Origin: VAZQ01 sp963841105
GTDB lineage: Bacteria; Pseudomonadota; Alphaproteobacteria; Rhizobiales; Xanthobacteraceae
DNA length: 64,000 bases
Assembly (NCBI GenBank): GCA_963841105.1
Contig: CAWJCB010000028.1
Coordinates: forward strand, 310,001-374,000
Reading direction: 5' to 3'
Shown here: piece after piece, positions 51,740 through 60,396 of the stretch
Layout of the letters: every line of letters begins with the position of its first letter
How positions within the stretch are numbered: position 1 is the first letter of the stretch
The notes under the pieces: model-generated
Seen by the model: the letters and a program-made list of their open reading frames with translations, nothing else
Database searches by the model: none
Told to the model about the DNA's origin: nothing
Made by a program: the position numbers and the translations under genes

Positions 51740-53305
51740 TCAATCGTTCGCATTGCCAACGTAGCGATTGAGGCCGATATCGATCTTCCATGTTCTGCGC
51801 TGCGCCTCCATGAGATAAGGCAACATGGCCTTGTTGCGGTCGCCGACGGCTTCAATGTCCTTGCGCAGCACCTTCATGAGCCCAGCCACCTCCTCCCGCA
51901 ACGCGCGTTCATCAATGGTCGTGATCTTGCGATCGGCGACGACGATGCGTCCATCGACGATCACCGTCTCAACGCCGCGCCCGCTTTCCGTGAACACGGC
52001 CTGGCGCGCCACGCTGTTAAGCGGAACAAAAGATGGGTCGGTGAGGTCGATGATGGACAGGTCCGCCGCCAGACCCACCTGCAATGCGCCGATCCGCCCT
52101 TCCAATCCGGCCGTGCGCGCGCCGCCTATGGTAGCCGCTCGGATTGCATCGGCCGCGGTTGGGGGACCAGGCTCGGGATGCGTGATGGCGGCGAGCGAAG
52201 CGAACAGCTTCATCGATTGAAACATATTCTGCGCATCGCTGCAGCTGCAATTGTCGCAGCCGAGCGCAATATCCACGCCCTTGCGCAAATAGGTGCGGAT
52301 GGGCGCCACTCCGCTGCGAGTCTTCAGGTTGCCGACGGGGTTGAGCACAACGTTGGCGCCGGCTTGCGCGATCAGATCGATCTCCGCCGGCGCCATCCAG
52401 ACGCTATGCGCAAGGTTCACGCGCGGCGTAAGAAGGCCCACGCGTTGAAGATAATGAACCAGAGACCCGGAATCCGAGGCATGCGTCTGCCGCGCAATCA
52501 GCGTCATCGCGCGCGACTCGTAGATATGAGTATAGACCGGAACATCCTCGCTGCCGGAGAGCTCAGCAAGGGTCCTCAAGATCTCCGGCGTGCATCGCTC
52601 CGGGCTGGTCGGCCCAAGCGCAAGCGTGATGCGCGGATGCCGACGCTTCTGCGATACCACGATGTTTCGCAGGAGCGATGCCAGATCCACGCCCTGGAAC
52701 GGCTCGACGGATCCGGACAGCGCCGCGCGGTGCTCTGCGGGCACCACCTCTTCCCAGAACGGCACCGCTTGCGCACCAGGCTTGTCCGCAAACTGCAATG
52801 CGAAAACGCAGCGAATCCCGATGTCCTCATATGCCTGGAGAATGGCATCGAGGTGCTCTTCATCGAAAGGGTAGATTGTTGCGAGATCCTGGACGGTCGT
52901 GATGCCGCTGCGCAGGCATTCCAGTGCGCCGAGCAGGGTGCGCGCGCGAATCTCGGCGGTGCTTCGTTTCGGGTACGCCGGAGGAAGTGCGTTGAGCAGC
53001 CAGAGCTCGAGCGGAATGGTCTCGAAGCAGCCTTTGAGCAAAACGTCATGCGAGTGGTAATGGGCATTGACGAAGCCGGGCAGCAGCAGCTTGTCCGTGG
53101 CGTCGATGGTCTGATCGACGGCGCGCGCTCCGAGCTCGACCGGCGCTTCTCCGCGCGCGACGGCGCCCGCTATGCCGGCACGGATGGCGGCGATCATGCC
53201 GTCGACAATCAGCAAGTCGGCGATCGGCGGCAGGTCGACATTGCCGGCATGGTCGTAAACACGACCATTCTTGATGAGAATGACGCCGCGGGTGGTTGAA
53301 GTCAT
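51740..53305 (-). CDS. zinc-dependent amidohydrolase (chlorohydrolase/deaminase type)
   Basis: The 521-residue cytoplasmic enzyme has the amidohydrolase fold: metal ligands H82 and H84 in GFVNAHYHSHD, a third His in VPVYTHIYES, the catalytic His in NLAHSVWM and the Asp in IALGCDNCSCSD. The order fits guanine/adenosine deaminases, triazine hydrolases and other deaminases. The C-terminus (SFVPLNSVARQAVFTESGRGVETVIVDG) is typical. The substrate is unknown; the TRAP operon lies downstream on the same strand. Confidence 0.9.
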   Translation of the reverse strand: MTSTTRGVILIKNGRVYDHAGNVDLPPIADLLIVDGMIAAIRAGIAGAVARGEAPVELGARAVDQTIDATDKLLLPGFVNAHYHSHDVLLKGCFETIPLELWLLNALPPAYPKRSTAEIRARTLLGALECLRSGITTVQDLATIYPFDEEHLDAILQAYEDIGIRCVFALQFADKPGAQAVPFWEEVVPAEHRAALSGSVEPFQGVDLASLLRNIVVSQKRRHPRITLALGPTSPERCTPEILRTLAELSGSEDVPVYTHIYESRAMTLIARQTHASDSGSLVHYLQRVGLLTPRVNLAHSVWMAPAEIDLIAQAGANVVLNPVGNLKTRSGVAPIRTYLRKGVDIALGCDNCSCSDAQNMFQSMKLFASLAAITHPEPGPPTAADAIRAATIGGARTAGLEGRIGALQVGLAADLSIIDLTDPSFVPLNSVARQAVFTESGRGVETVIVDGRIVVADRKITTIDERALREEVAGLMKVLRKDIEAVGDRNKAMLPYLMEAQRRTWKIDIGLNRYVGNAND

Positions 53306-53493
53306 CGGGGGCTCTCTCCAAAGATACGGTCGGCTGCACGCCAGTGACGGTCATGCATGCGAAGGGGGCTCTCACGTTGGTTCATGACCTCCACCCGACA
53401 AGCGTCTTGCGATAGGATTGACGCGAACGGTGCAGGGAGCTGCCGCTCAAATCATTGAGACCTCACGCTCCGCAATTGGGAGGACAAGTCCAT

Positions 53494-54458
53494 ATGTTCC
53501 AAATCTCACGTCGCGACCTCGTTCTTGGCGCTGCCGGCGCCTGTGCAGCGTTCGGCCTTTCGAAGCCTATCGCATTCATCGGCGCGGCCGAGGCGCAACA
53601 GACCCCGGCAGGTCCGAGCTTCAAAAAGTACAAGGTTGGCGATATCGATGTCATTTCCCTCTACGACGGCGTCTGGGAGAAGCCGCACGATGAAAAGTTC
53701 ATCAAAGGCGCCGACGTCGAGCAGACCAAGACGGAGCTCAAGGCGGGAGGACTGACCGACGCGTATGTGCCGATCCCGTTCACGGTCCTGGCGGTCAGAA
53801 CCGGCGGTCGTCTGGTGCTGATCGACACGGGCACCGGCGGCGCGCAGACCGGGGGGCCGAAGGCCGGCCTTCTCGCGCAGAGCATGGCGGCAGCCGGGCT
53901 TGATCCGAAGGACGTCAAAACCATCATCATCTCGCATTTCCACGGCGACCACATCTTCGGGCTGATGAGCAAGGACAATGCCCAGATGTTCCCGGATGTC
54001 GAGATCATCGTTCCCGCCGCCGAGATGAAATGGTGGACCCAACCCGTGGAGTCGATCCCGGAGCCTCGGCGTGGGCTTGCCCAACGCGTGCAGGCCACCC
54101 TGCCCAGCTGGAAGAACATCAAGCAAGTCGATGGCGAAGCAGACGTTGCACCCGGGATACCGCCCTCCCCGCGCATGGGCATACCCAAGGTCATCCGGCG
54201 CATATCATCAGCTCCGGCGGCAGCCAGTTGCTGGCCACCGCCGACGCCACCAACATTCAGTCGCTGTTTGTCAAACATCCGGAGTGGCAGGCTGTCTTCG
54301 ATCATGTGCCGGATCTGGCCGTCGAGACACGTAAAAAGCTGTTCGATCGCGCCGTCGCCGACAAGGCGATGGTGGCTGGCTATCATTGGGGTTTGCCGAA
54401 CGTCGGCACGATCTCGAAAGACGGCAACGGCTACGCTTTTACGCCGGCGGCCGGGTGA
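53494..54458 (+). CDS. exported metallo-beta-lactamase-fold hydrolase, frame broken
   Basis: The protein begins with a Tat-like signal SRRDLVLGAAGACAAF and carries the metal motif ISHFHGDHIFG (H148, H150, D152, H153). The frame is lost after DVAPGI near 54157; adding one base there restores a normal path through GHTQGHPAHIISSGGSQ (H for the second metal site) to the stop at 54456-54458, about 321 residues. GGGAGGA precedes ATG 53494. The fold class includes lactonases and lactamases; the substrate is unknown. The break is either a sequence error or a genuine pseudogene. Confidence 0.82.
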
Positions 54459-54471
54459 CGGCGACAGCTCC

Positions 54472-54543
54472 GTAGCCCGGGTCAAGCGGCAGCGAAACCC
54501 GGGGTTCTTTCCCGCATTTCGCTTTTCGCGAAATGCGGGCTAC
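54472..54543. repeat. palindrome cluster between the MBL gene and the MFS gene
   Basis: A pair of palindromes, CCCGGGT/ACCCGGG and a longer perfect hairpin CCCGCATTTCG/CGAAATGCGGG (54511-54539), is bracketed by GTAGCCCG and CGGGCTAC. This is a second repeat type, distinct from the copies A-E but of similar design, and could end the upstream transcript. Confidence 0.75.
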
Positions 54544-54620
54544 GAGCCACGGCCTCAATCTAGTCCACCCGGCTACGTTGAACCTTGGGCGGGCGGCTCG
54601 CGCGCCCCATATTCGGCGAA

Positions 54621-55799
54621 ATGCGGTCAGCTCGTCTTGGCGCATTAGCAGCATTCATCGTTCTTTACGCGGCGATCTATGGCGCATTCGGAGTAGCCTC
54701 GCCGTTCTGGCCATTATTCTTTCAAGCGCGCGGCGTTGCTTTCGAGCAGCTCGGGATTCTCTTCGGGCTCGCAACCATGATGCGGTTAGCCGCAGGACCG
54801 GTCGTCGGCCGTATTGCCGACATGCTGGGCGCCATGCGCGCGTTGCTCGCGGTTTGCGCGGCGGTCGCGGCCTGCATGGGAATCGGTTTGCTTGCGGCGA
54901 ACGGATTCTGGCTACTCGTCGCGGTAGAGCTGGCGCATGCTGCAAGTCTCGCTCCGATCACGACGCTCGCCGATGCACTTGCCCTCAACACCGCAAGACC
55001 ACGCAACCCCCATGGTTTCGAGTACGGCTGGGTGCGCGGCTCCGCGTCAGCCGCTTTCATCGTAGGCACCCTCATAGCGGGGCAACTCGTGGGCTCTTCA
55101 GGGCTCGCACTCGTCGTGTGGATGCATGCCGCGCTGCTGGGTGGGGCGGTTCTCGCCGCCGGATTGGTGCCGGAGAGCCATCCCGGACCGCCGTTCGCGC
55201 TGGCCAACAAACTCTCAGCCTTTGGCGGCATGCGAGAGCTGCTCAGAATTGCCCCGTTCCGGCGCGTTCTTCTTGTTGCGGCGCTGATCTACGGCAGTCA
55301 CGCCATGCATGACACCTTTGCGGTCATCCGTTGGAATGCCGCCGGAATAAGCTCTGCGGCAACCAGCGTGTTGTGGTCCGAATCGGTCGCGGCCGAGGTC
55401 CTTGTATTCTTTCTGATCGGTCCGGCCCTGATCACGCGCATCGGTCCGAGCGGCGCCGCGTCGCTTGCCGCGGTAGCGGGTATGGTTCGGTGGATTGTGA
55501 TGGCGCAGACCTCCGCGCTCCCAGCGCTTGCGCTGGTCCAGCCCCTGCACGGGTTTACATTTGCGCTGCTGCATCTCGCCTGCATGCGCGTGATCGCCGT
55601 CCTTGCGCCCGCGGCTCTCGCAGCGACGGCGCAGGCGCTCTACGCTTTCAGCGTCGGCGTGGCGACCGCTCTCATCACACTGGCGTCAGGAGGCCTGTAC
55701 GACCAATTCGGCGCGCGGGCATTTCTGCTGATGGCATTGCTTTGCGCCGTGGCGCTGCCATTGGCGTTGCGATTGCGTAATGGTGGAGCACCGCGATGA
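54621..55799 (+). CDS. MFS transporter (MFS_1-like, 3-phenylpropionate/nucleoside type)
   Basis: The 392-residue protein has twelve hydrophobic segments with FGVASPFWPLFFQARG at the first loop and RLAAGPVVGRIADMLGAMRA as the cytoplasmic loop. It resembles the MFS_1-like group (HcaT, LacY-like). ATG 54621 gives a sensible start; an earlier Met lies in the repeat-derived region. The substrate is unknown. Confidence 0.88.
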   Translation: MRSARLGALAAFIVLYAAIYGAFGVASPFWPLFFQARGVAFEQLGILFGLATMMRLAAGPVVGRIADMLGAMRALLAVCAAVAACMGIGLLAANGFWLLVAVELAHAASLAPITTLADALALNTARPRNPHGFEYGWVRGSASAAFIVGTLIAGQLVGSSGLALVVWMHAALLGGAVLAAGLVPESHPGPPFALANKLSAFGGMRELLRIAPFRRVLLVAALIYGSHAMHDTFAVIRWNAAGISSAATSVLWSESVAAEVLVFFLIGPALITRIGPSGAASLAAVAGMVRWIVMAQTSALPALALVQPLHGFTFALLHLACMRVIAVLAPAALAATAQALYAFSVGVATALITLASGGLYDQFGARAFLLMALLCAVALPLALRLRNGGAPR

Positions 55800-55815
55800 C
55801 GACGCGCTCAGCCGG

Positions 55816-56829
55816 TTATCCGTCCGCGGCAGCCGTTCTCGTCCGTGGTGACAAGGCGGCTGCTCCCGAGCGAGCCGGGGTGCCTCCTCGCCGCGAAATG
55901 AGGAGCTTCTCCGTTCCGCCGTTCGGAGCTTCGATGCGCGGTTCAGGCGATTCCAGCGCGACTTTCTTCACCGCTTCCTCGGTTATCTCGTGCAGCCGCC
56001 AATTCGCCGGCACTGCGAGATGATAATCGTTGATGGGAATGATCTCGACTTGTGGGCCGGAAAGCCGCGCACCGCCAAAGTACCAGGCGTTGGGATTGTA
56101 GAAGCTGATCGCGCGGCGCACGTTCGGTGTGACGGCTTCCGTGTATTCGCCATTGTCCGGTTGCGCCAGCGGCGACAACCGTGATGGGTCATAGGCTACG
56201 ACCAGATCCACACGCGGCAGACGGCTCGCAATCAAGGCGGCGGAATTGGCCCCCAGCGAGTAGCCAATGATCACGATCTTGCCGGATTGCTGCTTGGCAT
56301 CGCTCACAATCGTTCGGTCATCCCAATAGTGGGTCGTGACCTTGCCATAGCGTCCGAGGCTCTGGGCAAGGACATACATCCCGCTCGATGTGGGATAACC
56401 GTACTGGCCGTAGAGCACGTAGATTCGCGTAGCCGGGTTGCTTGCCGGCTTCTGCTGCGGCTGCTGATCGCTGGCGGTGTCAGCGGTGCTGCCTTCGACG
56501 CCGGCCGCCGCAGCGCTCGATTCGGATTCCGTCAGCGCTTCTTCGAGCTCCCACGGGGCCGCGGCTAACTTTTCCGGCTCTTCATTGGTGCTTAAGCTCG
56601 TTCTGTGAACCCAGAGGTTCTCGAAGGCGCCCTGCTCGGGCGATCCTAGCGCGTGAGGCCAGTTCTTCGCCGGCGCTCGTGCCGGCATCAGATGCGATCC
56701 TGTGTACGCGATCTGGCGCCTGTGAGCGCCATCCCGCGCTTGCCGCGAGCCACTTTCCGGCTGCAGCAGGACAGCGGCAAATCCAAATAGAAAAGACGAT
56801 AAGAGCGCACACGCAAAGCGAAACGACAT
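55816..56829 (-). CDS. exported alpha/beta-hydrolase-like protein
   Basis: The 337-residue protein has a signal peptide (SFRFACALLSSFLFGFAAV) and a low-complexity Ser/Glu/Ala region (about 85-130), then an alpha/beta-hydrolase-like domain. It contains RIYVLYGQYGYPTSSGMYVL, a GxSxG nucleophile-type elbow IIGYSLGANSAAL, an Asp region VDLVVAYDPSRL and a late His in INDYHLAVPANW. It looks like a secreted or periplasmic hydrolase of unknown substrate. Residues after 310 are basic and unstructured. Confidence 0.75.
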   Translation of the reverse strand: MSFRFACALLSSFLFGFAAVLLQPESGSRQARDGAHRRQIAYTGSHLMPARAPAKNWPHALGSPEQGAFENLWVHRTSLSTNEEPEKLAAAPWELEEALTESESSAAAAGVEGSTADTASDQQPQQKPASNPATRIYVLYGQYGYPTSSGMYVLAQSLGRYGKVTTHYWDDRTIVSDAKQQSGKIVIIGYSLGANSAALIASRLPRVDLVVAYDPSRLSPLAQPDNGEYTEAVTPNVRRAISFYNPNAWYFGGARLSGPQVEIIPINDYHLAVPANWRLHEITEEAVKKVALESPEPRIEAPNGGTEKLLISRRGGTPARSGAAALSPRTRTAAADG

Positions 56830-57101
56830 GGAGCACCATTAAGCTGCGTCTATGGGCATTCTTATGATCGTGTAATGTCGAAAGCACGGCGCGCGTTCAC
56901 GCATCCGCCGCCGCACAAATTTGACTAATTTTTCGTAAACAAGCTGCCCACGATGATAACTCCATGGCCAGCGGTCCTTAAGTCTGCAAAGCTTTGGTAC
57001 TATGATGCCTGCGCAAGGAATGGAAAACGAGGCTGCGCCAGCGCCACGGGCGTATCGCTGCCAAGAGAACCTGTCTGATTCCTTCAATGCAGCGCGAATC
57101 G

Positions 57102-57722
57102 ATGCTCACACTGTACTACGCTCCGCATACGTGTTCGTTGGCTTCGCACATCGCGCTCGAGGACGCTGGCGCGTCCTACGCACTAAAGCGCGTGGACATT
57201 GACAAGGGTGAGCACCGGGCGCGGGACTACCTCACCGTAAATCCAAAGGGCCGTGTCCCCGCCTTGGCCACGCCTCGCGGCATCTTGACCGAGACGCCGG
57301 CAATCCTCGCATTTATCGCGCAGAGCTTTCCCGATGCGCGGCTTGCCCCCGAAGATCATTTCGCCTTCGCCGAGCTGCAGGCGTTCAACAGCTACCTTTG
57401 CTCCACGCTCCACGTCGCACATGCGCATCGCATGCGCGGGCATCGCTGGGCTGACGATCCAGCTTCGATCATCGCCATGCAGAAGAAGGTGCCGGAGGCG
57501 GTGGGAGCTTGTTTCGAGCCCATCGAACGGCAGTTTCTCAAGGGACCATGGGTGATGGGTGAAGGTTACACCGTCGCCGACCCATATCTGTTCACGTTCG
57601 CTCAATGGGTGGAGGCTGACGGGGTCGTTCCGGCTCGCATCCCGCGCGTGATTGACCACCGGCGCCGGATGCTGGAGCGAGCCGCCGTGAGGAAGGCCGT
57701 TGCGGAAGAGCTTGCGAGCTGA
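57102..57722 (+). CDS. glutathione S-transferase family protein
   Basis: The 206-residue protein begins LTLYYAPHTCSLASHIALEDAG, the beta-class GST thioredoxin-like domain with the catalytic Cys/Ser loop (TCS). It has the GSH-binding LTVNPKGRVPAL and TETPAILAFIA, followed by an all-helical C-terminal domain. ATG 57102 matches the family; a start five residues earlier (MQRES) is in frame. The 270-bp region upstream contains no gene. Confidence 0.9.
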   Translation: MLTLYYAPHTCSLASHIALEDAGASYALKRVDIDKGEHRARDYLTVNPKGRVPALATPRGILTETPAILAFIAQSFPDARLAPEDHFAFAELQAFNSYLCSTLHVAHAHRMRGHRWADDPASIIAMQKKVPEAVGACFEPIERQFLKGPWVMGEGYTVADPYLFTFAQWVEADGVVPARIPRVIDHRRRMLERAAVRKAVAEELAS

Positions 57723-57839
57723 ATCAGCCGCAATATGTCAACGGTTTGATCCTTCGCGGTTGTATCAGTGGGGAAACCGGGGTCTGTTCGGGCCCCTATC
57801 CGGCGAGGTTTTAGAGTGATATTTCGTCAACAGCACTGG

Positions 57840-57922
57840 GCCGATCGCACTGAGACGATTGCACTGAGCCGATCGCACTGAGCCGATCGCACTGAGCCGA
57901 TCGCACTGAGCCGATCGCACTT
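57840..57922. repeat. 14-bp tandem repeat, about six copies
   Basis: The unit GCCGATCGCACTGA repeats from 57840, with one altered copy (GACGATTGCACTGA, 57854-57867) and a last incomplete one. It lies in the 237-bp gap between the GST gene and a small membrane protein gene, ending about 37 bp before the latter. The rest of that gap shows no gene. A period of 14 is not a multiple of 3, so it is unlikely to be coding. Confidence 0.9.
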
Positions 57923-57959
57923 GGCGAGGCGAGATTGAAAATTCGCCCGGGGGTCGACG

Positions 57960-58328
57960 ATGATGAATCCGTTGACTTGGAACCGCGAGCATCAGCTTGG
58001 GTTGCTCATTGCTGCCGCGATCGGAGCGGCGCTCGGAGACGTGCTGGGCTATTTTGTCTATGCCGTCGGCTGGGGAGAGGGCGCCGTACCGTTCGAGAAC
58101 TGGTTTTGGCGGCCCTCGTTTGGAGCTCTGGGGTGGGCTTTGTTTGGGGCCGTCATTGGCGGCGCCAGCGTCTATGTTCGCTGCCTGATGCGCGCGCCGC
58201 TCAACTCTGTTGCATCGCGCCCCGCTCCCACGCGAAGCGGCAGACCTCTTCCAGACTGGCCGGCCCAGGACCGGCTTCACGATCGGCCGCAAGACCGATC
58301 GCCCAGGCTTCCCCGTTCGCGGTCGTAG
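57960..58328 (+). CDS. small membrane protein of unknown function
   Basis: The 122-residue protein has two hydrophobic segments, GLLIAAAIGAALGDVLGYFV and a second at FGALGWALFGAVIGGASVYV, then a basic Arg/Pro-rich tail of about 45 residues. I do not recognise a family. An equally long open frame exists on the opposite strand over this region, but only this one has a membrane-protein composition. Confidence that it is expressed is moderate. Confidence 0.5.
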   Translation: MMNPLTWNREHQLGLLIAAAIGAALGDVLGYFVYAVGWGEGAVPFENWFWRPSFGALGWALFGAVIGGASVYVRCLMRAPLNSVASRPAPTRSGRPLPDWPAQDRLHDRPQDRSPRLPRSRS

Positions 58329-58421
58329 CGTGCGGCCCGGCAACCTTTCCTGACAGCTAACGAGCATTTCTCGAATTAATTCCAAGCTGGGGGATGGCAC
58401 GCCGCTTGCTTCATCCGGAGC

Positions 58422-58571
58422 ATGGCTGACTCTTATGACCTGCAAGTCTTGATCATTCTCACCCTGATTCCTCTTGTCATCGCGGCGGTGAGCTCTCTTC
58501 TGAATGCCAGAGATTTTGCTTCGAGCTTGATCAGGAGAGCCCGACGATCCTTCACCTCGAAACCGGGCTGA
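58422..58571 (+). CDS. putative 49-residue single-span membrane protein
   Basis: ATG at 58422 opens a 49-codon frame: a short acidic start, one hydrophobic helix (LIILTLIPLVIAAVSSLL) and a basic tail ending FTSKPG. A GGAG lies almost directly before the start, which is too close for a normal ribosome site. The positive-tail membrane-helix pattern suggests a real small protein, but chance cannot be excluded. It lies between the 122-residue protein gene and a convergent Bug-protein gene. Confidence 0.35.
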   Translation: MADSYDLQVLIILTLIPLVIAAVSSLLNARDFASSLIRRARRSFTSKPG

Positions 58572-58595
58572 CGGGATATCGAGCCGGCGCGCGCT

Positions 58596-59585
58596 CTACT
58601 CCGCTCTGATATTCGCGGTATGAATGACTCTGCCCCATTTTTCCGTTTCGGCAACGATGAGATTGGCGAACTCGGAAGTGGAAAGCGGCAGCGGCGTATC
58701 GCCCAGGTCGGCTATTCGCAATCGCATATTTGGATCGGACAGCGCGAGACTGATTTCCTGGCTCAGTCTGTCGATGATATCGACCGGCGTGTTGCGAGGC
58801 GCGGTGATGCCGACGAAGATGGTAGCCTCGTAGCCCGGCAGGGATTCGGCCAGTGCCGGAACGTCAGGCAACACCGCGGCGCGTGTTGCGCTGGTAACCG
58901 CCAAAGCGCGCAGCTTTCCCGCCCTGACATATCCAATCGAGGACGCTGCGGTCCCGAAGTAGATCTGCACCTGGCCGCCGAGCAGGTCGGTGAGGGCGGG
59001 ACCGCCGCCACGATATGGCACGTGGAGCATATCGACGCCGCTCAAGCTCCTGAACAGTTCCCAGTACATATGCGGCGCGCTGCCGATGCCGGCCGACGCC
59101 ACCGTGATCTTGCCCGGGCTCCTTTGGGCGTCAGCGATCAACTCGGGAACGGAATTTGCGGCCAGCGACGGATGCACAACCAACACGCCCGGCCCGCGCG
59201 AAATTGAAGCGACCGGAGCGACGTCGCGAACAAAATTGAACTTGAGGTGGTCATAGAGCGTCGCGTTCCACGTGTCGGCCGAAGTGGTAAGGAGGAGCGT
59301 ATAGCCGTCAGGTGCTGCTCGCACGAGCGTTTCCGCGGCAATATTGCCGCCCGCACCGGATCGATTCTCCACAATGAACTGCTGGCCGAGGCGCTCCGAC
59401 AGCCACTGCGCGATCAGGCGGGCATAGGTGTCGTTGACGCCCCCCGGCGGGAAACCGGAAATGATCCGCACCGGCCGCGACGGATAGCCTTCTGCCGCCG
59501 CAAACTGCGAAATTGCGGAAAGCGCGGTCGTTACCGCGGCCAAGCAGAAAAGCAGGTGGAGGAATCTGCGGCGACTAAGTTTCAT
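58596..59585 (-). CDS. Bug/TctC-family tripartite tricarboxylate binding protein (1)
   Basis: The 329-residue exported protein has a Tat/Sec-type signal (SRRRFLHLLFCLAAVTTALS) and the Bug signatures YPSRPVRIISGFPPGG, VENRSGAGGNIAAETLVRAAPDGYTLL, and HMYWELFRSLSGVDMLHVPYRGGGPAL. Ligands include citrate, glutamate and aromatic acids. TctA/B permeases are not seen in the window, which is common for this expanded family. Confidence 0.92.
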   Translation of the reverse strand: MKLSRRRFLHLLFCLAAVTTALSAISQFAAAEGYPSRPVRIISGFPPGGVNDTYARLIAQWLSERLGQQFIVENRSGAGGNIAAETLVRAAPDGYTLLLTTSADTWNATLYDHLKFNFVRDVAPVASISRGPGVLVVHPSLAANSVPELIADAQRSPGKITVASAGIGSAPHMYWELFRSLSGVDMLHVPYRGGGPALTDLLGGQVQIYFGTAASSIGYVRAGKLRALAVTSATRAAVLPDVPALAESLPGYEATIFVGITAPRNTPVDIIDRLSQEISLALSDPNMRLRIADLGDTPLPLSTSEFANLIVAETEKWGRVIHTANIRAE

Positions 59586-59680
59586 GGCGATCTCAGATAT
59601 TGCCGGCGCAGACCGAGAATACCATGCGCCTCAAGGCATCACGAGCACCGTTTCGCCAAGTAGACCGCCACCTCCACGGC

Positions 59681-60220
59681 TCACTTCGGCGGCAATACTG
59701 CAATCGCCTCGACCTCGAACAAAGCGCCGGGCCGCGCCAGTTGCGGCACCCCGACTGTGGTGCTGGCCGGCGGCGCCGCCGTGTTCACGTACCTGTCGCG
59801 CACCTCGCGATAGTGCGCGATGTTCGTGCCGATATCGACGATGTAATTGTTGAGCTTGACGACATGCTCGAAGCTGGCGCCAACCGAGGCCAGTGCCGCC
59901 TTCACGTTCTCGAACGCCATCTCCACCTGCTCGCGGGCATTGGCGCCCATCCTGCCGGATTTATCGATGCCGAGCTGACCGGCGAAATAGACGGTGCGGC
60001 CTGGGCCGGTCACCTCCACCACATGGCTGTAGCCCGGTGGCTTCTGCATCGTATCGGGGTTCGCGAAGCGAATATTGTCCGGCATATTTGGTCTCCTGTC
60101 GGGTGACTGCGCGAAGGCGGAGGTCGTGCCCGCAACGGCGAGCGTGACCGCGCTGGCCACGACGCTTCTGCGCGAAACATCGGTCAAAGCATGTCGCGGA
60201 TTTTCAGATGCGTCAGCCAT
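59681..60220 (-). CDS. exported RidA/YjgF family protein
   Basis: The 179-residue protein has a Tat-like signal (VSRRSVVASAVTLAVAGTTS, ending AFAQ) followed by a complete RidA domain (about 50-179) with VYFAGQLGIDKSGRM, EQVEMAFENVKAALASVGAS and the C-terminal RPGALFEVEAIAVLP (Glu). The family Arg that binds the imine/enamine substrate would lie in PQLARPGALFE. Cytosolic RidA deaminates reactive enamines; the export signal here implies action in the periplasm on a related product. It is divergent from the cyclase-family gene. Confidence 0.9.
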   Translation of the reverse strand: MADASENPRHALTDVSRRSVVASAVTLAVAGTTSAFAQSPDRRPNMPDNIRFANPDTMQKPPGYSHVVEVTGPGRTVYFAGQLGIDKSGRMGANAREQVEMAFENVKAALASVGASFEHVVKLNNYIVDIGTNIAHYREVRDRYVNTAAPPASTTVGVPQLARPGALFEVEAIAVLPPK

Positions 60221-60396
60221 ATCAGCGCCTTTGCTGTCAGGCCGGGACTATAGCGTGTTGGAATTCGATTGCTACCGCGCTCGGCAACATCCAACCCGCG
60301 CCGCGGCGACAAGGTGCAGCGGGCGGCGTATCATCGCCCTGATGGCTGCCGGGCATTTTTCAGAAATGTCGCAGGTTGCGGCACAGCGGGAGATCA

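Noticed and set aside
51698..53299. 533-codon open frame on the plus strand
   Set aside because: It is antisense to the amidohydrolase gene, whose metal-binding motifs are all present; high GC creates such long shadows.
57840..57922. CRISPR array
   Set aside because: The units are directly adjacent with no spacers and no cas genes are present.
57765..58445. 226-codon minus-strand open frame over the tandem repeat
   Set aside because: It reads through a 14-bp tandem repeat and has low-complexity Arg/Ser composition; the plus-strand membrane protein is more plausible.
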